From: Leptolyngbyaceae cyanobacterium RM1_1_2
GTDB lineage: Bacteria > Cyanobacteriota > Cyanobacteriia > Phormidesmidales > Phormidesmidaceae
NCBI GenBank assembly: GCA_012032345.1
Contig: JAAUQI010000012.1
Coordinates: 33,848-97,847, forward strand
Length of the DNA stretch: 64,000 nucleotides
Direction: 5' to 3'
Shown here: in pieces, positions 8,762 through 18,731 of the stretch
How the letters are laid out: every line of letters starts with the position of its first letter
How positions within the stretch are numbered: the first letter of the stretch is position 1
Notes under the pieces: model-generated
What the model was told of the DNA's origin: nothing
What the model saw: the letters and a program-made list of their open reading frames with translations, nothing else
The model's database searches: none
Translations under genes and position numbers: made by a program

Positions 8762-9629
8762 TTTTTTCCCCAAGCAGCCGACGTGGAAGGCGGAAAAGTC
8801 GTTTTAGGAAGGTATATCCCTGGCTTCTGAGGCGGCGGCCTAAGCTGCGCAACTGGGGGGCTACCGGTTCGTGCTCCACAGACTGAGAAAACCGCGTCCG
8901 CAGAATTTCTCTGAGTTTGCTGCTGGTCAGGGGTCGATTTAGGATACCGCTTTCCGCCAGCGAAATTGAGCCAGTTTCTTCAGAAACCACAACGCAAACA
9001 CAATTCTCAACCCGCTCAGTAATCCCCATCGCTGCCCGATGGCGTGTACCGAGCTGGCGTGAAGCCGAGCGCTCAGAGATAGGCAAGATGACGCCTGCCG
9101 CGATCACTCGAGAAGCTCGAATCAGTACGGCCCCATCATGTAGGGGAGTTGTTGTTTGAAAAATTGTCTGCAGTAGTTCTTTTGAAACCTCAGCGTTGAG
9201 CCTCACACCGGGAACCGAAAAGTCACTCTCATCAATTGGGCGATTCGTTTCCAAAATCATGATGGCTCCTGTACGATTTTGGGAGAGATCCTTAACCGCA
9301 TCAACAATTTCATCAATAACGCTATCAGGTTTCGGCAGCGCATCTGTAGATGGTCTGAAGAGTTGCAGAATCTCCCCGCGACCGAGTTGCTCTAGCAGCC
9401 GCCGAAACTCTGCCTGCAAAATAAAGGCCATTGCCACAGCCGAGCCAATCACCAGCTTGTCCAGTACAAAACCTAGCAGCACTAGCTTTAGATACTTGCT
9501 CAAAGCGGCTGCCAGCATGAGAATAATCAGCCCCCGCACCATCCAAAGCGTCCGTCGCTCTCCAATTACGACGAGCACCATGTAGGTTAAAACCAGTACC
9601 AGGCCAATATCTAGAATCGGAAGCAGCAA
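8751..9629 (-). CDS. cdaA: Membrane-bound diadenylate cyclase (CdaA/DacA)
   Basis: Makes the second messenger c-di-AMP from two ATP; in bacteria and cyanobacteria this signal links to osmotic balance, potassium and night survival. The 292 residues begin with three membrane helices (about 3-75), followed by the DAC domain with both hallmark motifs, LHDGAVLI and [10 protein letters not shown], plus [14 protein letters not shown]. The start is TTG at 9629; an in-frame stop lies four codons upstream and no ATG fits, so TTG is well supported. The gene lies downstream of lysA (244-base gap) and overlaps uppS. The basic C-terminal tail of about 50 residues looks species-specific. Confidence 0.95.
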   Translation of the reverse strand: MLLPILDIGLVLVLTYMVLVVIGERRTLWMVRGLIILMLAAALSKYLKLVLLGFVLDKLVIGSAVAMAFILQAEFRRLLEQLGRGEILQLFRPSTDALPKPDSVIDEIVDAVKDLSQNRTGAIMILETNRPIDESDFSVPGVRLNAEVSKELLQTIFQTTTPLHDGAVLIRASRVIAAGVILPISERSASRQLGTRHRAAMGITERVENCVCVVVSEETGSISLAESGILNRPLTSSKLREILRTRFSQSVEHEPVAPQLRSLGRRLRSQGYTFLKRLFRLPRRLLGEKNDR

Positions 9630-9873
9630 GATTGAACCCTACTGAGGTGTACCAGCTATAGCTCCTCGGATATGTAAATTCAGCCCAATAGGGCTGTGAA
9701 GGAGCTGTCCTCAAACCTCCGACCGATTTTCTTTCAGGCAATAATCTACCAGGCGTTACCAAAGACCTTGGTTTTAATCAAGGTTTAACAAACAAGGGGC
9801 TATCTACTTAGATTAGAGCTGCAGGCAGTCGGGCCGACAGCAGGGTGGCACCGTAATCAGGGACAGGAATGGG

Positions 9874-11277
9874 CTATGCCTGCTTGAGAAACTCAGGCAG
9901 GCAGTCTTGGCGAATTAAATCTTGATAGGTTTCACGCTGAAGAATCAGTTGTGCTTCGCCCTGGTTGACGAGTACTGCCGCTGGGCGAGGGACTCGGTTA
10001 TAGTTAGAGGCCATGCTGTAATTGTAGGCACCCGTTCCAGGAATGACGATAACATCTCCTGCCTCTAGGGGTGGAAGCTGGGCCTGATTAATCACAATGT
10101 CACCCGACTCGCAGTGCTTACCTGCAATCGCGGCTGTTTCGCTCAGAGGGGCTGACATTTTGCTAGCGGCGATCGCTCGGTAAACTGACTGGTAGGTAAT
10201 CGGACGAGGATTGTCAGACATGCCGCCGTCTACAGACACATAGTTGCGAATGCCCGGCACCTGTTTTTGGCTACCTACGGTGTAGGCTGTCACGCAGGCA
10301 GGGCCAATCAGCGATCGCCCCGGTTCGCAAAGCAGGCGCGGCAGCGGTAGCTGCCGCGCTCTACAGGCTTCAATAACGCCTTGGCATAGCGTTTTCACCC
10401 AGGCTGTAATGCTTGGCGGATCGTCGGCTTCGGTGTAGCAAATACCTAAACCGCCGCCTAGATCTAGCTCCCGCAGCGACAAACCATAGCTGGCCGCCTT
10501 GGCAAACCACTGCACCATGACATCGCTCAGGTCATTATGAGGCTGGAGTTCAAAAATTTGAGAGCCAATGTGAGCGTGGATGCCGATGCAGTCTAAAACC
10601 GGATGCTTGCTGATAAACGCAAAGACGCTTTCTACCCGATCGGGATCGAAGCCAAATTTGCTGTCTAAGTGCCCGGTGCGAATGTACTCGTGAGTGTGAC
10701 ACTCAATGCCGGGAGTCAGCCTGAGCAAAATCGGTACGCGGCGATCGCTGGTCTCTAGCAGCTTAGCTAAAGTCTCTAGCTCCAGCCAGTTATCTACCAC
10801 AATCCGGCAACCCGTCTCCACCGCAAACCGCAGCTCCTCTGCTGACTTGTTATTGCCGTGAAAGTAAATTTGTTCAGGGCTGACTCCCGCCTGCAGAGCC
10901 GTATACAGTTCACCCCCCGAAACTACATCAATACCGAGTCCCTCACGGGCTACGAGAGCGCAGACCGCTAAGCAACTCCAGGCTTTTGAGGCATAAAGCA
11001 CCAGCGCCTCGCCAGGGTAATGCTGGCTGAAAGCCTGGCGGTACTGGCGGCAGGCCGTTTCCAGCGTTTCGCTGTCTAAAATATAGAGCGGTGAACCAAA
11101 CCGCTGTACCAGCTCTACCACGTCGCTCCCGCCCACGACTAGATGATCTTGATCGTTGACCTGAGCGCTCAACGGCAAGAGGGACTGATTGGGCGAAGCA
11201 GCCGGATTGTCAAGCGGGGGCAGGTATTGATAGCTAGAACGGTTAACGCCGTTGTCAGTTATGGGTATAGATATCAT
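9874..11277 (-). CDS. lysA: Diaminopimelate decarboxylase
   Basis: PLP enzyme converting meso-diaminopimelate to L-lysine and CO2, the last step of lysine synthesis. At 467 residues it is of normal cyanobacterial length with a short N-terminal extension. Seen motifs: YASKAW with the PLP lysine, GIHAHIGSQ, LGGGLG for phosphate binding, CEPGRSLIGPA, and the C-terminal CESGD that completes the neighbouring active site in the dimer. The ATG at 11277 opens the frame. It leads the lysA-cdaA-uppS row and is divergent from rimI. A short inverted repeat (ACCTTG/CAAGGT, 9765-9784) lies in the gap before cdaA. Confidence 0.97.
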   Translation of the reverse strand: MISIPITDNGVNRSSYQYLPPLDNPAASPNQSLLPLSAQVNDQDHLVVGGSDVVELVQRFGSPLYILDSETLETACRQYRQAFSQHYPGEALVLYASKAWSCLAVCALVAREGLGIDVVSGGELYTALQAGVSPEQIYFHGNNKSAEELRFAVETGCRIVVDNWLELETLAKLLETSDRRVPILLRLTPGIECHTHEYIRTGHLDSKFGFDPDRVESVFAFISKHPVLDCIGIHAHIGSQIFELQPHNDLSDVMVQWFAKAASYGLSLRELDLGGGLGICYTEADDPPSITAWVKTLCQGVIEACRARQLPLPRLLCEPGRSLIGPACVTAYTVGSQKQVPGIRNYVSVDGGMSDNPRPITYQSVYRAIAASKMSAPLSETAAIAGKHCESGDIVINQAQLPPLEAGDVIVIPGTGAYNYSMASNYNRVPRPAAVLVNQGEAQLILQRETYQDLIRQDCLPEFLKQA

Positions 11278-11422
11278 TGCGCAGTCTCTAATACTGAACT
11301 AAATGTTTCGTGGACTGGAAGCTTGGTGCGGCTAGAGCTTGTGCCTGCTACAGGCGCTCACTGAGCCAGATGTCTAGTGTACAATTTTGGCCTGTGTCCC
11401 TCAGCAGAAATTTCATATTCTC

Positions 11423-12022
11423 GTGAAGCCACTACAGCTCGATTTGCTAACTGAAGCTGACTTACCCCAGGTGGTTGAGCTAGATCAGCGCTGCTTTGGT
11501 GGCTTTTGGTCTTTAGCAGGCTATCGCCGTGAACTTGGCAGCAGTAACAGCGAGTTTGTCATTCTGAGGTTGCCATACCTGCCCCAGAATGACACAACGG
11601 CACCGCCAAAACAGTCAAGTCTCATTGGTATCGGCTGCTTCTGGCGAATTCTAGAGGAAGCTCATATTACTCTTTTGGGTATAGACCCGGCTTACCAAAA
11701 ACAAGGTCTAGGCGCTCTGCTGCTAAGCGCTTTACTACAGCGCGCCCGAGCACAAGGCTTGGAGCGAGCTACTCTGGAAGTCCGGGCTAGCAACCAGGCT
11801 GCGCAGCATCTCTATTGGAGGTTTGGCTTTAAATCAGTCGGGCGAAGACGGCACTACTACCCCGATGGCGAAGACGGGCTGATTTTGTGGCGCAACGGCC
11901 TGCATCAGCCAGATTTTGCAGTCGCTCAGCAGCAGCAGCAGCAAATCATCAGCGATCGCCTGCTCCAGCAAGGCTGGCAGCTGAAACATTTAGAGGCTCA
12001 AGAAACGTCTAACTCAGCATAA
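11423..12022 (+). CDS. rimI: Ribosomal protein S18 alanine N-acetyltransferase (RimI-like)
   Basis: GNAT acetyltransferase that probably acetylates the N-terminus of ribosomal protein S18. The core reads LTEADLPQVVELDQRCF, then HITLLGIDPAYQKQGLGALLL (acetyl-CoA binding Q-K-Q-G-L-G loop), then RATLEVRASNQAAQHLYWRFGFKSVGRRRHYYPDGEDGLIL, close to the RimI signature. I chose GTG at 11423; the frame is open to a TTG at 11387. The protein carries an insert around residues 45-65 and a Gln-rich tail (five to six Gln). It is divergent from lysA, a neighbourhood I recall in other cyanobacteria. A weak CTGATT/AATCAG hairpin follows the stop. Confidence 0.88.
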   Translation: MKPLQLDLLTEADLPQVVELDQRCFGGFWSLAGYRRELGSSNSEFVILRLPYLPQNDTTAPPKQSSLIGIGCFWRILEEAHITLLGIDPAYQKQGLGALLLSALLQRARAQGLERATLEVRASNQAAQHLYWRFGFKSVGRRRHYYPDGEDGLILWRNGLHQPDFAVAQQQQQQIISDRLLQQGWQLKHLEAQETSNSA

Positions 12023-12395
12023 ACTAAACTGATTTTCTGCAAAGAATCAGACAGTTTAAGCCAAGAGTTATCCTGTTTCGACCGGTTAACGAAGAATTAA
12101 ATAGAGGGACTTTTAACGGTAGTTTTTGCCGGAAGCATAGACCTCTGACTGAAAGTTTAAAGAAACTCAAACAAATTCCAGCAAGCGGCAGGCCCAGCTT
12201 CTCTGCAGGCGCTAACGCTGCTTGATCCCATCTGCAGCTAGCTAGATTAATCAGTAATTATGCTTAGCTGACAAAAGCCTGTCCGGTTGAGGTAGAGAAA
12301 TCCTCCCTCGATTGTGGTTTGCTGCGGCACAGTCTCTGGATTTTCCTGTGTTAGAATCAGCGTAACCAGCCCGCAGCAGGTGATGGATAACCGCC
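12023..12395. other. Intergenic region between rimI and clpC
   Basis: This 373-base gap holds no convincing ORF. A 6-bp stem (12029-12034 with 12045-12050) directly follows the rimI stop. The rest is AT-rich and presumably contains the clpC promoter; TGTGTTAGAAT near 12347-12357 resembles an extended -10 box, but this is weak. Long leaders before clpC are common in cyanobacteria. Confidence 0.4.
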
Positions 12396-14867
12396 ATGTT
12401 TGAACGCTTTACAGAGAAAGCAATTAAAGTCATCATGCTGGCCCAGGAGGAGGCCCGCCGTCTGGGTCACAACTTCGTGGGCACAGAGCAGATTCTTTTA
12501 GGACTCATTGGAGAAGGGACCGGCGTCGCCGCCAAAGTGCTGAAGTCAATGGGCGTCAACCTCAAAGACGCTCGGATTGAAGTCGAAAAGATTATTGGCC
12601 GGGGTTCTGGCTTTGTTGCCGTTGAGATTCCTTTCACGCCACGAGCTAAGCGAGTTTTAGAGCTGTCTCTAGAAGAAGCGCGCCAGCTCGGCCACAACTA
12701 CATTGGCACCGAGCACCTCCTGCTCGGCCTGATTCGAGAAGGTGAAGGCGTTGCCGCTCGGGTACTTGAAAACCTAGGCGTTGATCTTTCAAAAGTGAGA
12801 ACTCAGGTGATTCGCATGTTGGGCGAGACGGCAGAAGTCTCTACCGGAGCCAGCCAGGGTCGCACTAAAACGCCCACCCTAGATGAGTTTGGAGCCAATC
12901 TAACTCAGATGGCGGGTGAAGGTAAGCTAGACCCTGTTGTCGGTCGACAAAAGGAGATTGAGCGCGTCATCCAGATTTTAGGACGACGCACCAAGAATAA
13001 TCCGGTGCTAATTGGTGAACCCGGCGTAGGTAAAACCGCGATCGCGGAGGGACTGGCCCAGCGCATTTCTAACGGTGACATTCCCGACATCCTTGAGGAG
13101 AAGCGGGTTGTTACCCTAGATATCGGCCTGCTAGTTGCCGGAACTAAGTACCGGGGTGAGTTTGAGGAGCGCCTTAAGAAGATCATGGATGAAATCCGCT
13201 CCGCCGGAAACGTCATCTTGGTCATTGACGAAGTGCATACGCTGATTGGAGCCGGAGCCGCCGAAGGAGCCATTGATGCTGCCAACATTCTCAAGCCAGC
13301 TCTAGCGCGGGGCGAACTGCAGTGCATTGGCGCGACCACTCTAGACGAATACCGTAAGCATATCGAGCGGGACGCGGCCTTGGAGCGTCGCTTCCAGCCA
13401 GTGATGGTGGGCGAACCCACCGTTGAAGAAACTATCGAGATTCTTCATGGCCTGCGCGATCGCTACGAACAGCACCACAAGCTGAAGATTCTAGACGAAG
13501 CGTTAGAAGCGGCTGCAAAGCTCTCCGATCGCTATATCGCCGACCGATTTTTACCCGACAAGGCAATTGATCTAGTTGATGAGGCAGGCTCTCGAGTTCG
13601 TCTGATCAACTCTCAACTGCCCCCTGCCGCGAAGGAGCTCGACCGCGAACTACGCCAAGTGCTCAAAGATAAAGACAATGCGGTTCGCGCCCAAGACTTC
13701 GATCGTGCCGGGGAACTGCGCGATCGGGAAATGGAAATCAAGGCTGAGATTCGGGCGATCGCTCAGTCTAAGAAAAGTGAAGAAGAAGATAGAAACGACG
13801 CTTCCCCCGTGGTAGGCGAAGAAGACATCGCTCACATTGTGGCTTCCTGGACAGGGGTGCCGGTCAACAAGCTGACCGAGTCTGAGTCTGAGAAGCTGCT
13901 GCATATGGAAGATACGCTGCATCAGCGGCTGATCGGTCAGGATGAAGCGGTTAAAGCCATTTCTAGAGCGATTCGTCGGGCCCGAGTGGGTCTTAAAAAT
14001 CCCAACCGTCCCATTGCCAGCTTTGTGTTCTCTGGCCCAACGGGTGTGGGTAAGACAGAGCTTGCCAAGTCTCTAGCCGCCTACTTCTTCGGCTCAGAAG
14101 ACGCTATGGTTCGGCTTGACATGTCCGAATTTATGGAGCGCCATACAGTTTCTAAGCTGATTGGATCTCCCCCTGGGTACGTGGGCTACAACGAAGGCGG
14201 TCAGCTAACCGAAGCCGTTCGTCGTCGGCCTTACACGGTCATTCTTTTTGACGAAATAGAAAAGGCACACCCCGACGTCTTCAATATGCTTTTGCAAATT
14301 TTAGAAGACGGTCGCCTGACAGATGCCAAAGGTCGCACGGTAGATTTCAAAAACACCCTGCTGATTATGACCTCCAATATTGGCTCGAAGGTGATTGAAA
14401 AAGGTGGTGGCGGTCTTGGCTTTGAGTTTGAAGAAGACCATGCCGAGTCGCAGTACAATCGCATTCGCTCTCTGGTCAACGAAGAGCTGAAGCAGTACTT
14501 CCGGCCTGAGTTCCTCAACCGCTTAGATGAGATTATCGTCTTCCGTCAGCTGACGAAGGACGAGGTCAAAGAAATTTCCACTATCTTGCTCAAGGAAGTC
14601 TTTGTCCGTCTCACAGAGCAGGGCATCACCCTAGAGGTGACTGAGAAATTCAAGGATCGCCTCGTCGATGAAGGCTATAACCCTAGCTACGGCGCTAGAC
14701 CTTTACGTCGCGCTATTATGCGTCTGTTGGAAGACAGTCTGGCTGAAGAAATTCTTTCAGGCCGCATCCAAGACGGCGATACGGCGATTGTAGATGTTGA
14801 CGAGGACGGCAAGGTTCACGTCAGACTGGGCGAAAAGCGCGAACTGCTACCCCAAGGTGCAGAATAG
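12396..14867 (+). CDS. clpC: ATP-dependent Clp protease ATP-binding subunit ClpC (Hsp100)
   Basis: AAA+ unfoldase that feeds substrates to ClpP and is essential in cyanobacteria and chloroplasts. The 823 residues show two N-terminal Clp-N repeats ([14 protein letters not shown] and [14 protein letters not shown]), the first AAA module with Walker A GEPGVGKT and Walker [10 protein letters not shown], a middle domain with a UVR-like segment ([18 protein letters not shown]), and the second AAA module with [15 protein letters not shown] and [11 protein letters not shown]. These features separate ClpC from ClpB. The ATG at 12396 is certain. It is monocistronic, with its own terminator. Confidence 0.98.
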   Translation: MFERFTEKAIKVIMLAQEEARRLGHNFVGTEQILLGLIGEGTGVAAKVLKSMGVNLKDARIEVEKIIGRGSGFVAVEIPFTPRAKRVLELSLEEARQLGHNYIGTEHLLLGLIREGEGVAARVLENLGVDLSKVRTQVIRMLGETAEVSTGASQGRTKTPTLDEFGANLTQMAGEGKLDPVVGRQKEIERVIQILGRRTKNNPVLIGEPGVGKTAIAEGLAQRISNGDIPDILEEKRVVTLDIGLLVAGTKYRGEFEERLKKIMDEIRSAGNVILVIDEVHTLIGAGAAEGAIDAANILKPALARGELQCIGATTLDEYRKHIERDAALERRFQPVMVGEPTVEETIEILHGLRDRYEQHHKLKILDEALEAAAKLSDRYIADRFLPDKAIDLVDEAGSRVRLINSQLPPAAKELDRELRQVLKDKDNAVRAQDFDRAGELRDREMEIKAEIRAIAQSKKSEEEDRNDASPVVGEEDIAHIVASWTGVPVNKLTESESEKLLHMEDTLHQRLIGQDEAVKAISRAIRRARVGLKNPNRPIASFVFSGPTGVGKTELAKSLAAYFFGSEDAMVRLDMSEFMERHTVSKLIGSPPGYVGYNEGGQLTEAVRRRPYTVILFDEIEKAHPDVFNMLLQILEDGRLTDAKGRTVDFKNTLLIMTSNIGSKVIEKGGGGLGFEFEEDHAESQYNRIRSLVNEELKQYFRPEFLNRLDEIIVFRQLTKDEVKEISTILLKEVFVRLTEQGITLEVTEKFKDRLVDEGYNPSYGARPLRRAIMRLLEDSLAEEILSGRIQDGDTAIVDVDEDGKVHVRLGEKRELLPQGAE

Positions 14868-14894
14868 CCTGAGCCTGTCGGTTAATTAACTAAA

Positions 14895-14924
14895 AGGGGT
14901 CGGTAAGCTACCGGCCTCTTTTTT
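14895..14924 (+). terminator. Intrinsic terminator of clpC
   Basis: An 11-bp stem (14895-14905 with 14909-14919, two G-T pairs, 3-base loop) built on GGTCGGTA/TACCGGCC is followed by a run of six T. It lies 27 bases after the clpC stop, a textbook rho-independent terminator. Confidence 0.9.
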
Positions 14925-15095
14925 CTGAGCGGCCATATTAATTTTAGTAACAGAGATCACGTATTCTTGCTTTGCCGAACGCTACAGCTTGATAATTAAT
15001 CAGGCAGCTTTTGAATCCGTTTTTGAGTAGAGGCGGTCTCAAAGACTAGCAGAGCAAATAAAACCGTCTACATCCAGCTTTGGAGCATCACGGTA

Positions 15096-15632
15096 ATGGG
15101 TTTGATCAAGAAAATTTTTGGTGGCGTTGGGGCCTTTTTCGGTAGCCTATTTGGCGTACTGGGAAAAGTTTTTGGTATTAACAAGTCTGGCTATTTCTTA
15201 GAGCTAGATGAAGAGAGCGAGGCCAAATTGCAGCCTGCGATCGCTCAGCGACCATCTGCAGCGCCGCAGCAGGCAGCACCAAAGCAGCCGAAAGTAGAGC
15301 CGACTGCTCTAAGCGCTAAAGGGGTTGAGATTTTTCCGGCGGCAGCTGAAGTAGCGACTAAAGCAGCTCTAAAGGCAGATCAAACTGAGCTAGAACCCGC
15401 AAAGCTCGAAAAAATGTCCAAGGAATCAGCCTCAACCTCTCAGGACTTAGCCAATTTAGGGGCTTTACCGCTAGCGGCGGCTGAAGCCAAACAGCCTAGC
15501 CCTGGCGCTGAAATGACGTTTGCACCCGACTACCTGAGCCGCTCAACAGCTTCAGAGGGTCGCCGTCGTCCCGGCCCCAGCCTGTCACCGTTTAAGCAGA
15601 TGGCCAAGACGGTTAGGACGTCTGCTGGATAA
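15096..15632 (+). CDS. Conserved protein with an N-terminal amphipathic membrane helix
   Basis: The 178-residue protein is of unknown function. Residues 1-28 (GLIKKIFGGVGAFFGSLFG and on) form a Gly/Phe-rich, mildly basic amphipathic helix that could lie on a membrane. The rest is low-complexity, Ala/Pro/Glu-rich and probably disordered, ending in a basic Arg/Pro segment (EGRRRPGPSLSPFKQM). I recall proteins with this N-terminus as conserved in cyanobacteria, without a role. A peripheral thylakoid or plasma-membrane adaptor is one possibility. The ATG at 15096 is the only sensible start. It ends at a strong terminator. Confidence 0.75.
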   Translation: MGLIKKIFGGVGAFFGSLFGVLGKVFGINKSGYFLELDEESEAKLQPAIAQRPSAAPQQAAPKQPKVEPTALSAKGVEIFPAAAEVATKAALKADQTELEPAKLEKMSKESASTSQDLANLGALPLAAAEAKQPSPGAEMTFAPDYLSRSTASEGRRRPGPSLSPFKQMAKTVRTSAG

Positions 15633-15660
15633 GATCGCCGGGTTGAAAATTGAAAAATTA

Positions 15661-15687
15661 AAAAAGCAGCCGACTAGCTGCTTTTTT
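15661..15687. terminator. Bidirectional terminator
   Basis: AAAAAGCAGC and GCTGCTTTTT form a perfect 10-bp stem around CGACTA. The flanking A-run and T-run let it act on both strands. It lies between convergent genes ending at 15632 (plus) and 15724 (minus). Confidence 0.85.
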
Positions 15688-15723
15688 ATTAGCAGTAGAC
15701 TGGGAGCTACGAGACTTCACGGT

Positions 15724-16818
15724 CTAAGGTGGGGTGGTCTGGTGCCGTAGGAAGTGTAGGCCACTGTAAAGCTGAAAAGCCGCATCCCAGTTGCTGGGCT
15801 GCAATCGCAGTAAGTTTAGATGGGTAGGAAAGTCAGAGAGCAAATCAATATACTCTATTGCCCCCTCAGCAAAAGGCATAAAACCCGAGTGAACAGGGCC
15901 AGAGATCTGATTTTGAATATACTGACTCAAAGCATTCCAGCGCAGGCGAGTAGTATTTTGTAAGTCCGAGCTGTTGTTTTCAACAGCGTTCAACGGATTG
16001 CCTGAGTGAAACTCATAGGCGCGATCGCAAAGCCGCAAGATTGATTGCCGCTGATGCAGATGCAGATCTAGAACCTGGGCGTAGTCCTGAGTCTTTTCTT
16101 TGCGCTGCAGCTTCCCCCAAGGGCCTAGATCGATGACCTGCTCAAAGATAGGCAGCATCCCTACAACGCACTGGCTTACCTCTGACCAGTCAAAGGCGAT
16201 CGCCCCTAGCTGGTCGCTTTGGCTCTGGCAAACTACTTTGGCCTGAGGCTCAACCGCCCGAAAGAAATTAACCCGGAATACCTGACTCTGATTAACATCA
16301 GCAAGTTTGGCACAAAAGGCAGGCGTATTGGCTGTTTGCAAAGCCTGCTCAAGATAGCGCAGCTCACCTATACTACCTACCCGGTAAACTCGCCAGCCCT
16401 TGCCAGGTAGCTGCATTCGAGCCGTATAGGCATCAAGCTGCATTACCCGAGCTAGCCCTTGGGCCGCTGCTGTTCGCGCTGCCCCCTGCACTGGCTCTAG
16501 CAGTAAAATCCCTGGCTCACCACCGTCGGCGGCAGCTTTAGCCGTGTTACGAGCGGCTTCTTGCTGGGCAGATTGGCGCTGGCTCAGTCGTTCAAGCCCC
16601 TGCCTTGCCTGAGCTAGAACCTTAGCGTGAGGAATTTTCTGCAAAATTTGCCGGTAGGTCTTGGCGGCAGAGGTAAGCTGTCCCCGTGCTTCTTGATACT
16701 GCCCAATGCAGAGTTTGAGCCAGGGATCTGCGGGTGCCTGCTGCTGCCATTGCTGAATAAGTTCGGCAGCACGGCGATAGTCTTGGTTTTCTAGCGCGGC
16801 AGTGACGACTTCTAACAT
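15724..16818 (-). CDS. TPR-containing conserved cyanobacterial protein
   Basis: The 364-residue protein starts with about two tetratricopeptide units (residues 1-75: DYRRAAELIQQWQQQAPADPW, then GQLTSAAKTYRQIL), which usually mediate protein contacts. An Ala-rich linker follows, then a roughly 260-residue C-terminal domain I cannot name. It contains GWRVYRVGSIGELRYLEQAL, FDWSEVSQCVVGML and a Leu/His-rich region. No signal peptide is visible. It is transcribed convergently with the amphipathic-helix gene and divergently from the Trypco1-type gene. The start is ATG at 16818. Function unknown. Confidence 0.82.
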   Translation of the reverse strand: MLEVVTAALENQDYRRAAELIQQWQQQAPADPWLKLCIGQYQEARGQLTSAAKTYRQILQKIPHAKVLAQARQGLERLSQRQSAQQEAARNTAKAAADGGEPGILLLEPVQGAARTAAAQGLARVMQLDAYTARMQLPGKGWRVYRVGSIGELRYLEQALQTANTPAFCAKLADVNQSQVFRVNFFRAVEPQAKVVCQSQSDQLGAIAFDWSEVSQCVVGMLPIFEQVIDLGPWGKLQRKEKTQDYAQVLDLHLHQRQSILRLCDRAYEFHSGNPLNAVENNSSDLQNTTRLRWNALSQYIQNQISGPVHSGFMPFAEGAIEYIDLLSDFPTHLNLLRLQPSNWDAAFQLYSGLHFLRHQTTPP

Positions 16819-16989
16819 GCCTCGTTACCTCTTCGACCCTAGCATGGCTAATGTTTTATTTTAGGCAGCTAATGTTGGAGTTTTGTGCGGCGATCGCCAG
16901 CTTTACCTGAGCACTGGCGAATTTACGATATTTTGAGAGAGCGGTAAAACGCTGATTTTTTCATTTGGCTTTTTCACTGGGTCTGATGT

Positions 16990-17436
16990 ATGCCCCGCTT
17001 TCAACTTGACGAAGATGCGCCTATTTTGGTGGAGTTTTTATCGGTGGCTGCCGTAGACAATCCGGCTGCTCTGGTGCGAACCGATCAGGTAGAGCGCTCG
17101 GCTGAAGCCCTCAATAGCGCTATGAATGCGATGCGCAACCTGGCGCAGATGGTGGTGGAAACGCTGGATACCCTGGACGAGCAGCCTGCTCAGGTAGAAA
17201 TGGAGTTTGGGCTGAAGCTGAGCGCAGACGGACAGGCTGCGATCGCCAGCTCAGCCGATACTGCTATGCTGACGGTGCGCATGACCTGGGATCCTAGCCT
17301 GCGGCCTGATCCCCGCTGGCAAAATGCTGACGAACCCTATCGCTATGAGGAAGGGGACAGCTATGGCGATCGCGGTGGATATCAAAATCCCGACTATCGC
17401 TACAGCGATGAAGACACTGACGACGACTGGTTTTAG
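16990..17436 (+). CDS. Trypco1 (CU044_2847-type) domain protein
   Basis: The 148-residue protein has a pattern I know from the trypsin-co-occurring domain 1 family: PILVEFLSV near the start, a central helix (ALNSAMNAMRNLAQMVVETL), and the hallmark VEMEFGLKLSADGQAAIASS followed by LTVRMTW. The C-terminal 45 residues are an acidic, Tyr/Asp-rich tail (YRYSDEDTDDDWF). Trypco1 proteins often sit beside trypsin-like proteases, NTPases or other conflict-system effectors. Here the neighbours are a TPR gene and SbcD, with which the stop codon overlaps by 4 bases in convergent orientation. The assignment is fairly good; the function is unknown. Confidence 0.8.
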   Translation: MPRFQLDEDAPILVEFLSVAAVDNPAALVRTDQVERSAEALNSAMNAMRNLAQMVVETLDTLDEQPAQVEMEFGLKLSADGQAAIASSADTAMLTVRMTWDPSLRPDPRWQNADEPYRYEEGDSYGDRGGYQNPDYRYSDEDTDDDWF

Positions 17437-18731
17437 AGCAGTCGCAACTGCTGAGCTGCAAGATCAAGCTCTTGAAGGATTTCGTCGCTGTCTCTGGCTA
17501 CGGGAGCTGTCAGGTCAGGCTCTGCCGTCAGCAAAGCGCTGGCCGCTGTCAGCATTTCAGTAGCCAAATCCCTAAGGTCTTCGCGGTTAGCCAGATAGGT
17601 TTGCAGGGCTGTTAGCGGTTCGAGGGTGCTTTCAGCTTTTAGCTCTGGCAGGCGGGGGCGGGCTAGCTGACTGACAAACTCGGCCTGAATTGTGTAAGTA
17701 TGAGCTGCACTGAGGGCTGCATAGACAGCGTTATTGTCAATCTGCTCAATCTGCTCCGATCGCAGCTTATAGATTAGCCGCACTACAGCTTCGTTAATGT
17801 CTGCAGCAGCGATCGCTTTTAACAGTTTTTGCTGAGGATGTTCGGCTTTTGACAGGTCAGCGCTAATGGTTTTAAAGGGCCGCACGGGCAGCGGACAAAA
17901 TTCTGCTACTGCCTGTCCCCGCCGTAGCGACACCAGCACGTAGCCCTTGTCTTCCTTTTCTTCACTAAAGTCAACCCGCTCAATGCTGCCAGGATACAGC
18001 GCCAGCGGCGACTCGCATAAGATCTGATGCTTGTGGACATGACCCAGGGCAATGTAGTCAAAACAATCTCGCGTCAGCAGCGCCATCGGCACCGTGAACC
18101 CTTTGCCTGCGGCCATAAAGCGCTCGGCGCCATAGCAGGCGGTATCGGCCATCAGATGCCCTAGCAGAATGGTCGGTAAGCTGGGATCTAGGCGGCGAAT
18201 TTCTCCCTCTAGGGCCACCCGCAGCCGATCGATCAAAAGCTGATTAACCTCAACCATTGACAGCGCTTCGGTGTCGGGGCGAGTGAGCAGAGTCGATCGC
18301 GTTAGCCAGGGCAGCGTAATAATCTGCACCGTACCGCTGCGGGTGTTTAGATGGTGGGTCATGAGGCGATCGCCGACGACAAACCCTGGCACACCCAGGG
18401 TTCGGTAAATACACAAGCTGGCCCCGCCTGTGCCTTGGGCGTGCTGGTCGTGGTTGCCAACCAGCAGCACGGTAGGAATTTCGGCATCAACTAGACGGCG
18501 AAACTGGCTGGCAAATGCCTGCTGCACCAGCGGCGGCGGCGTAGCGTCGGGGAAGGCATCCCCCCCAAAGAGAACCAGATCAACGGGTTCAGCAATAGCA
18601 CGATCGATGCAGCGACTCAGGGTAGCAATAAAATCCTCTAGCCGTGTATTCAGCCCGGTTTCGGGATTAATGCGCCCGTGGCAGAAGCCGCTGCCCATGT
18701 GAATGTCAGAAAGGTGCAGGAGTCGGAGCAT
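17433..18731 (-). CDS. sbcD: DNA exonuclease subunit SbcD/Mre11-like
   Basis: Metallophosphoesterase that processes DNA ends and hairpins, normally with the SbcC/Rad50 ATPase. All phosphoesterase motifs are present in order: LHLSDIHMGSG, LVLFGGDAF, LLVGNHDQH, TILLGHLMAD, and ALGHVHKHQ. At 432 residues it is of family length. No sbcC lies beside it; either that partner is elsewhere or this is one of the solo cyanobacterial SbcD-like proteins. The ATG at 18731 opens the frame. The 3' end overlaps the convergent Trypco1-type gene by 4 bases. Confidence 0.92.
   Translation of the reverse strand: MLRLLHLSDIHMGSGFCHGRINPETGLNTRLEDFIATLSRCIDRAIAEPVDLVLFGGDAFPDATPPPLVQQAFASQFRRLVDAEIPTVLLVGNHDQHAQGTGGASLCIYRTLGVPGFVVGDRLMTHHLNTRSGTVQIITLPWLTRSTLLTRPDTEALSMVEVNQLLIDRLRVALEGEIRRLDPSLPTILLGHLMADTACYGAERFMAAGKGFTVPMALLTRDCFDYIALGHVHKHQILCESPLALYPGSIERVDFSEEKEDKGYVLVSLRRGQAVAEFCPLPVRPFKTISADLSKAEHPQQKLLKAIAAADINEAVVRLIYKLRSEQIEQIDNNAVYAALSAAHTYTIQAEFVSQLARPRLPELKAESTLEPLTALQTYLANREDLRDLATEMLTAASALLTAEPDLTAPVARDSDEILQELDLAAQQLRLL

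Noticed and set aside
9325..9762. 145-codon frame on the same strand as cdaA in another frame
   Set aside because: It overlaps the well-supported cdaA gene and reads as a frame shadow.
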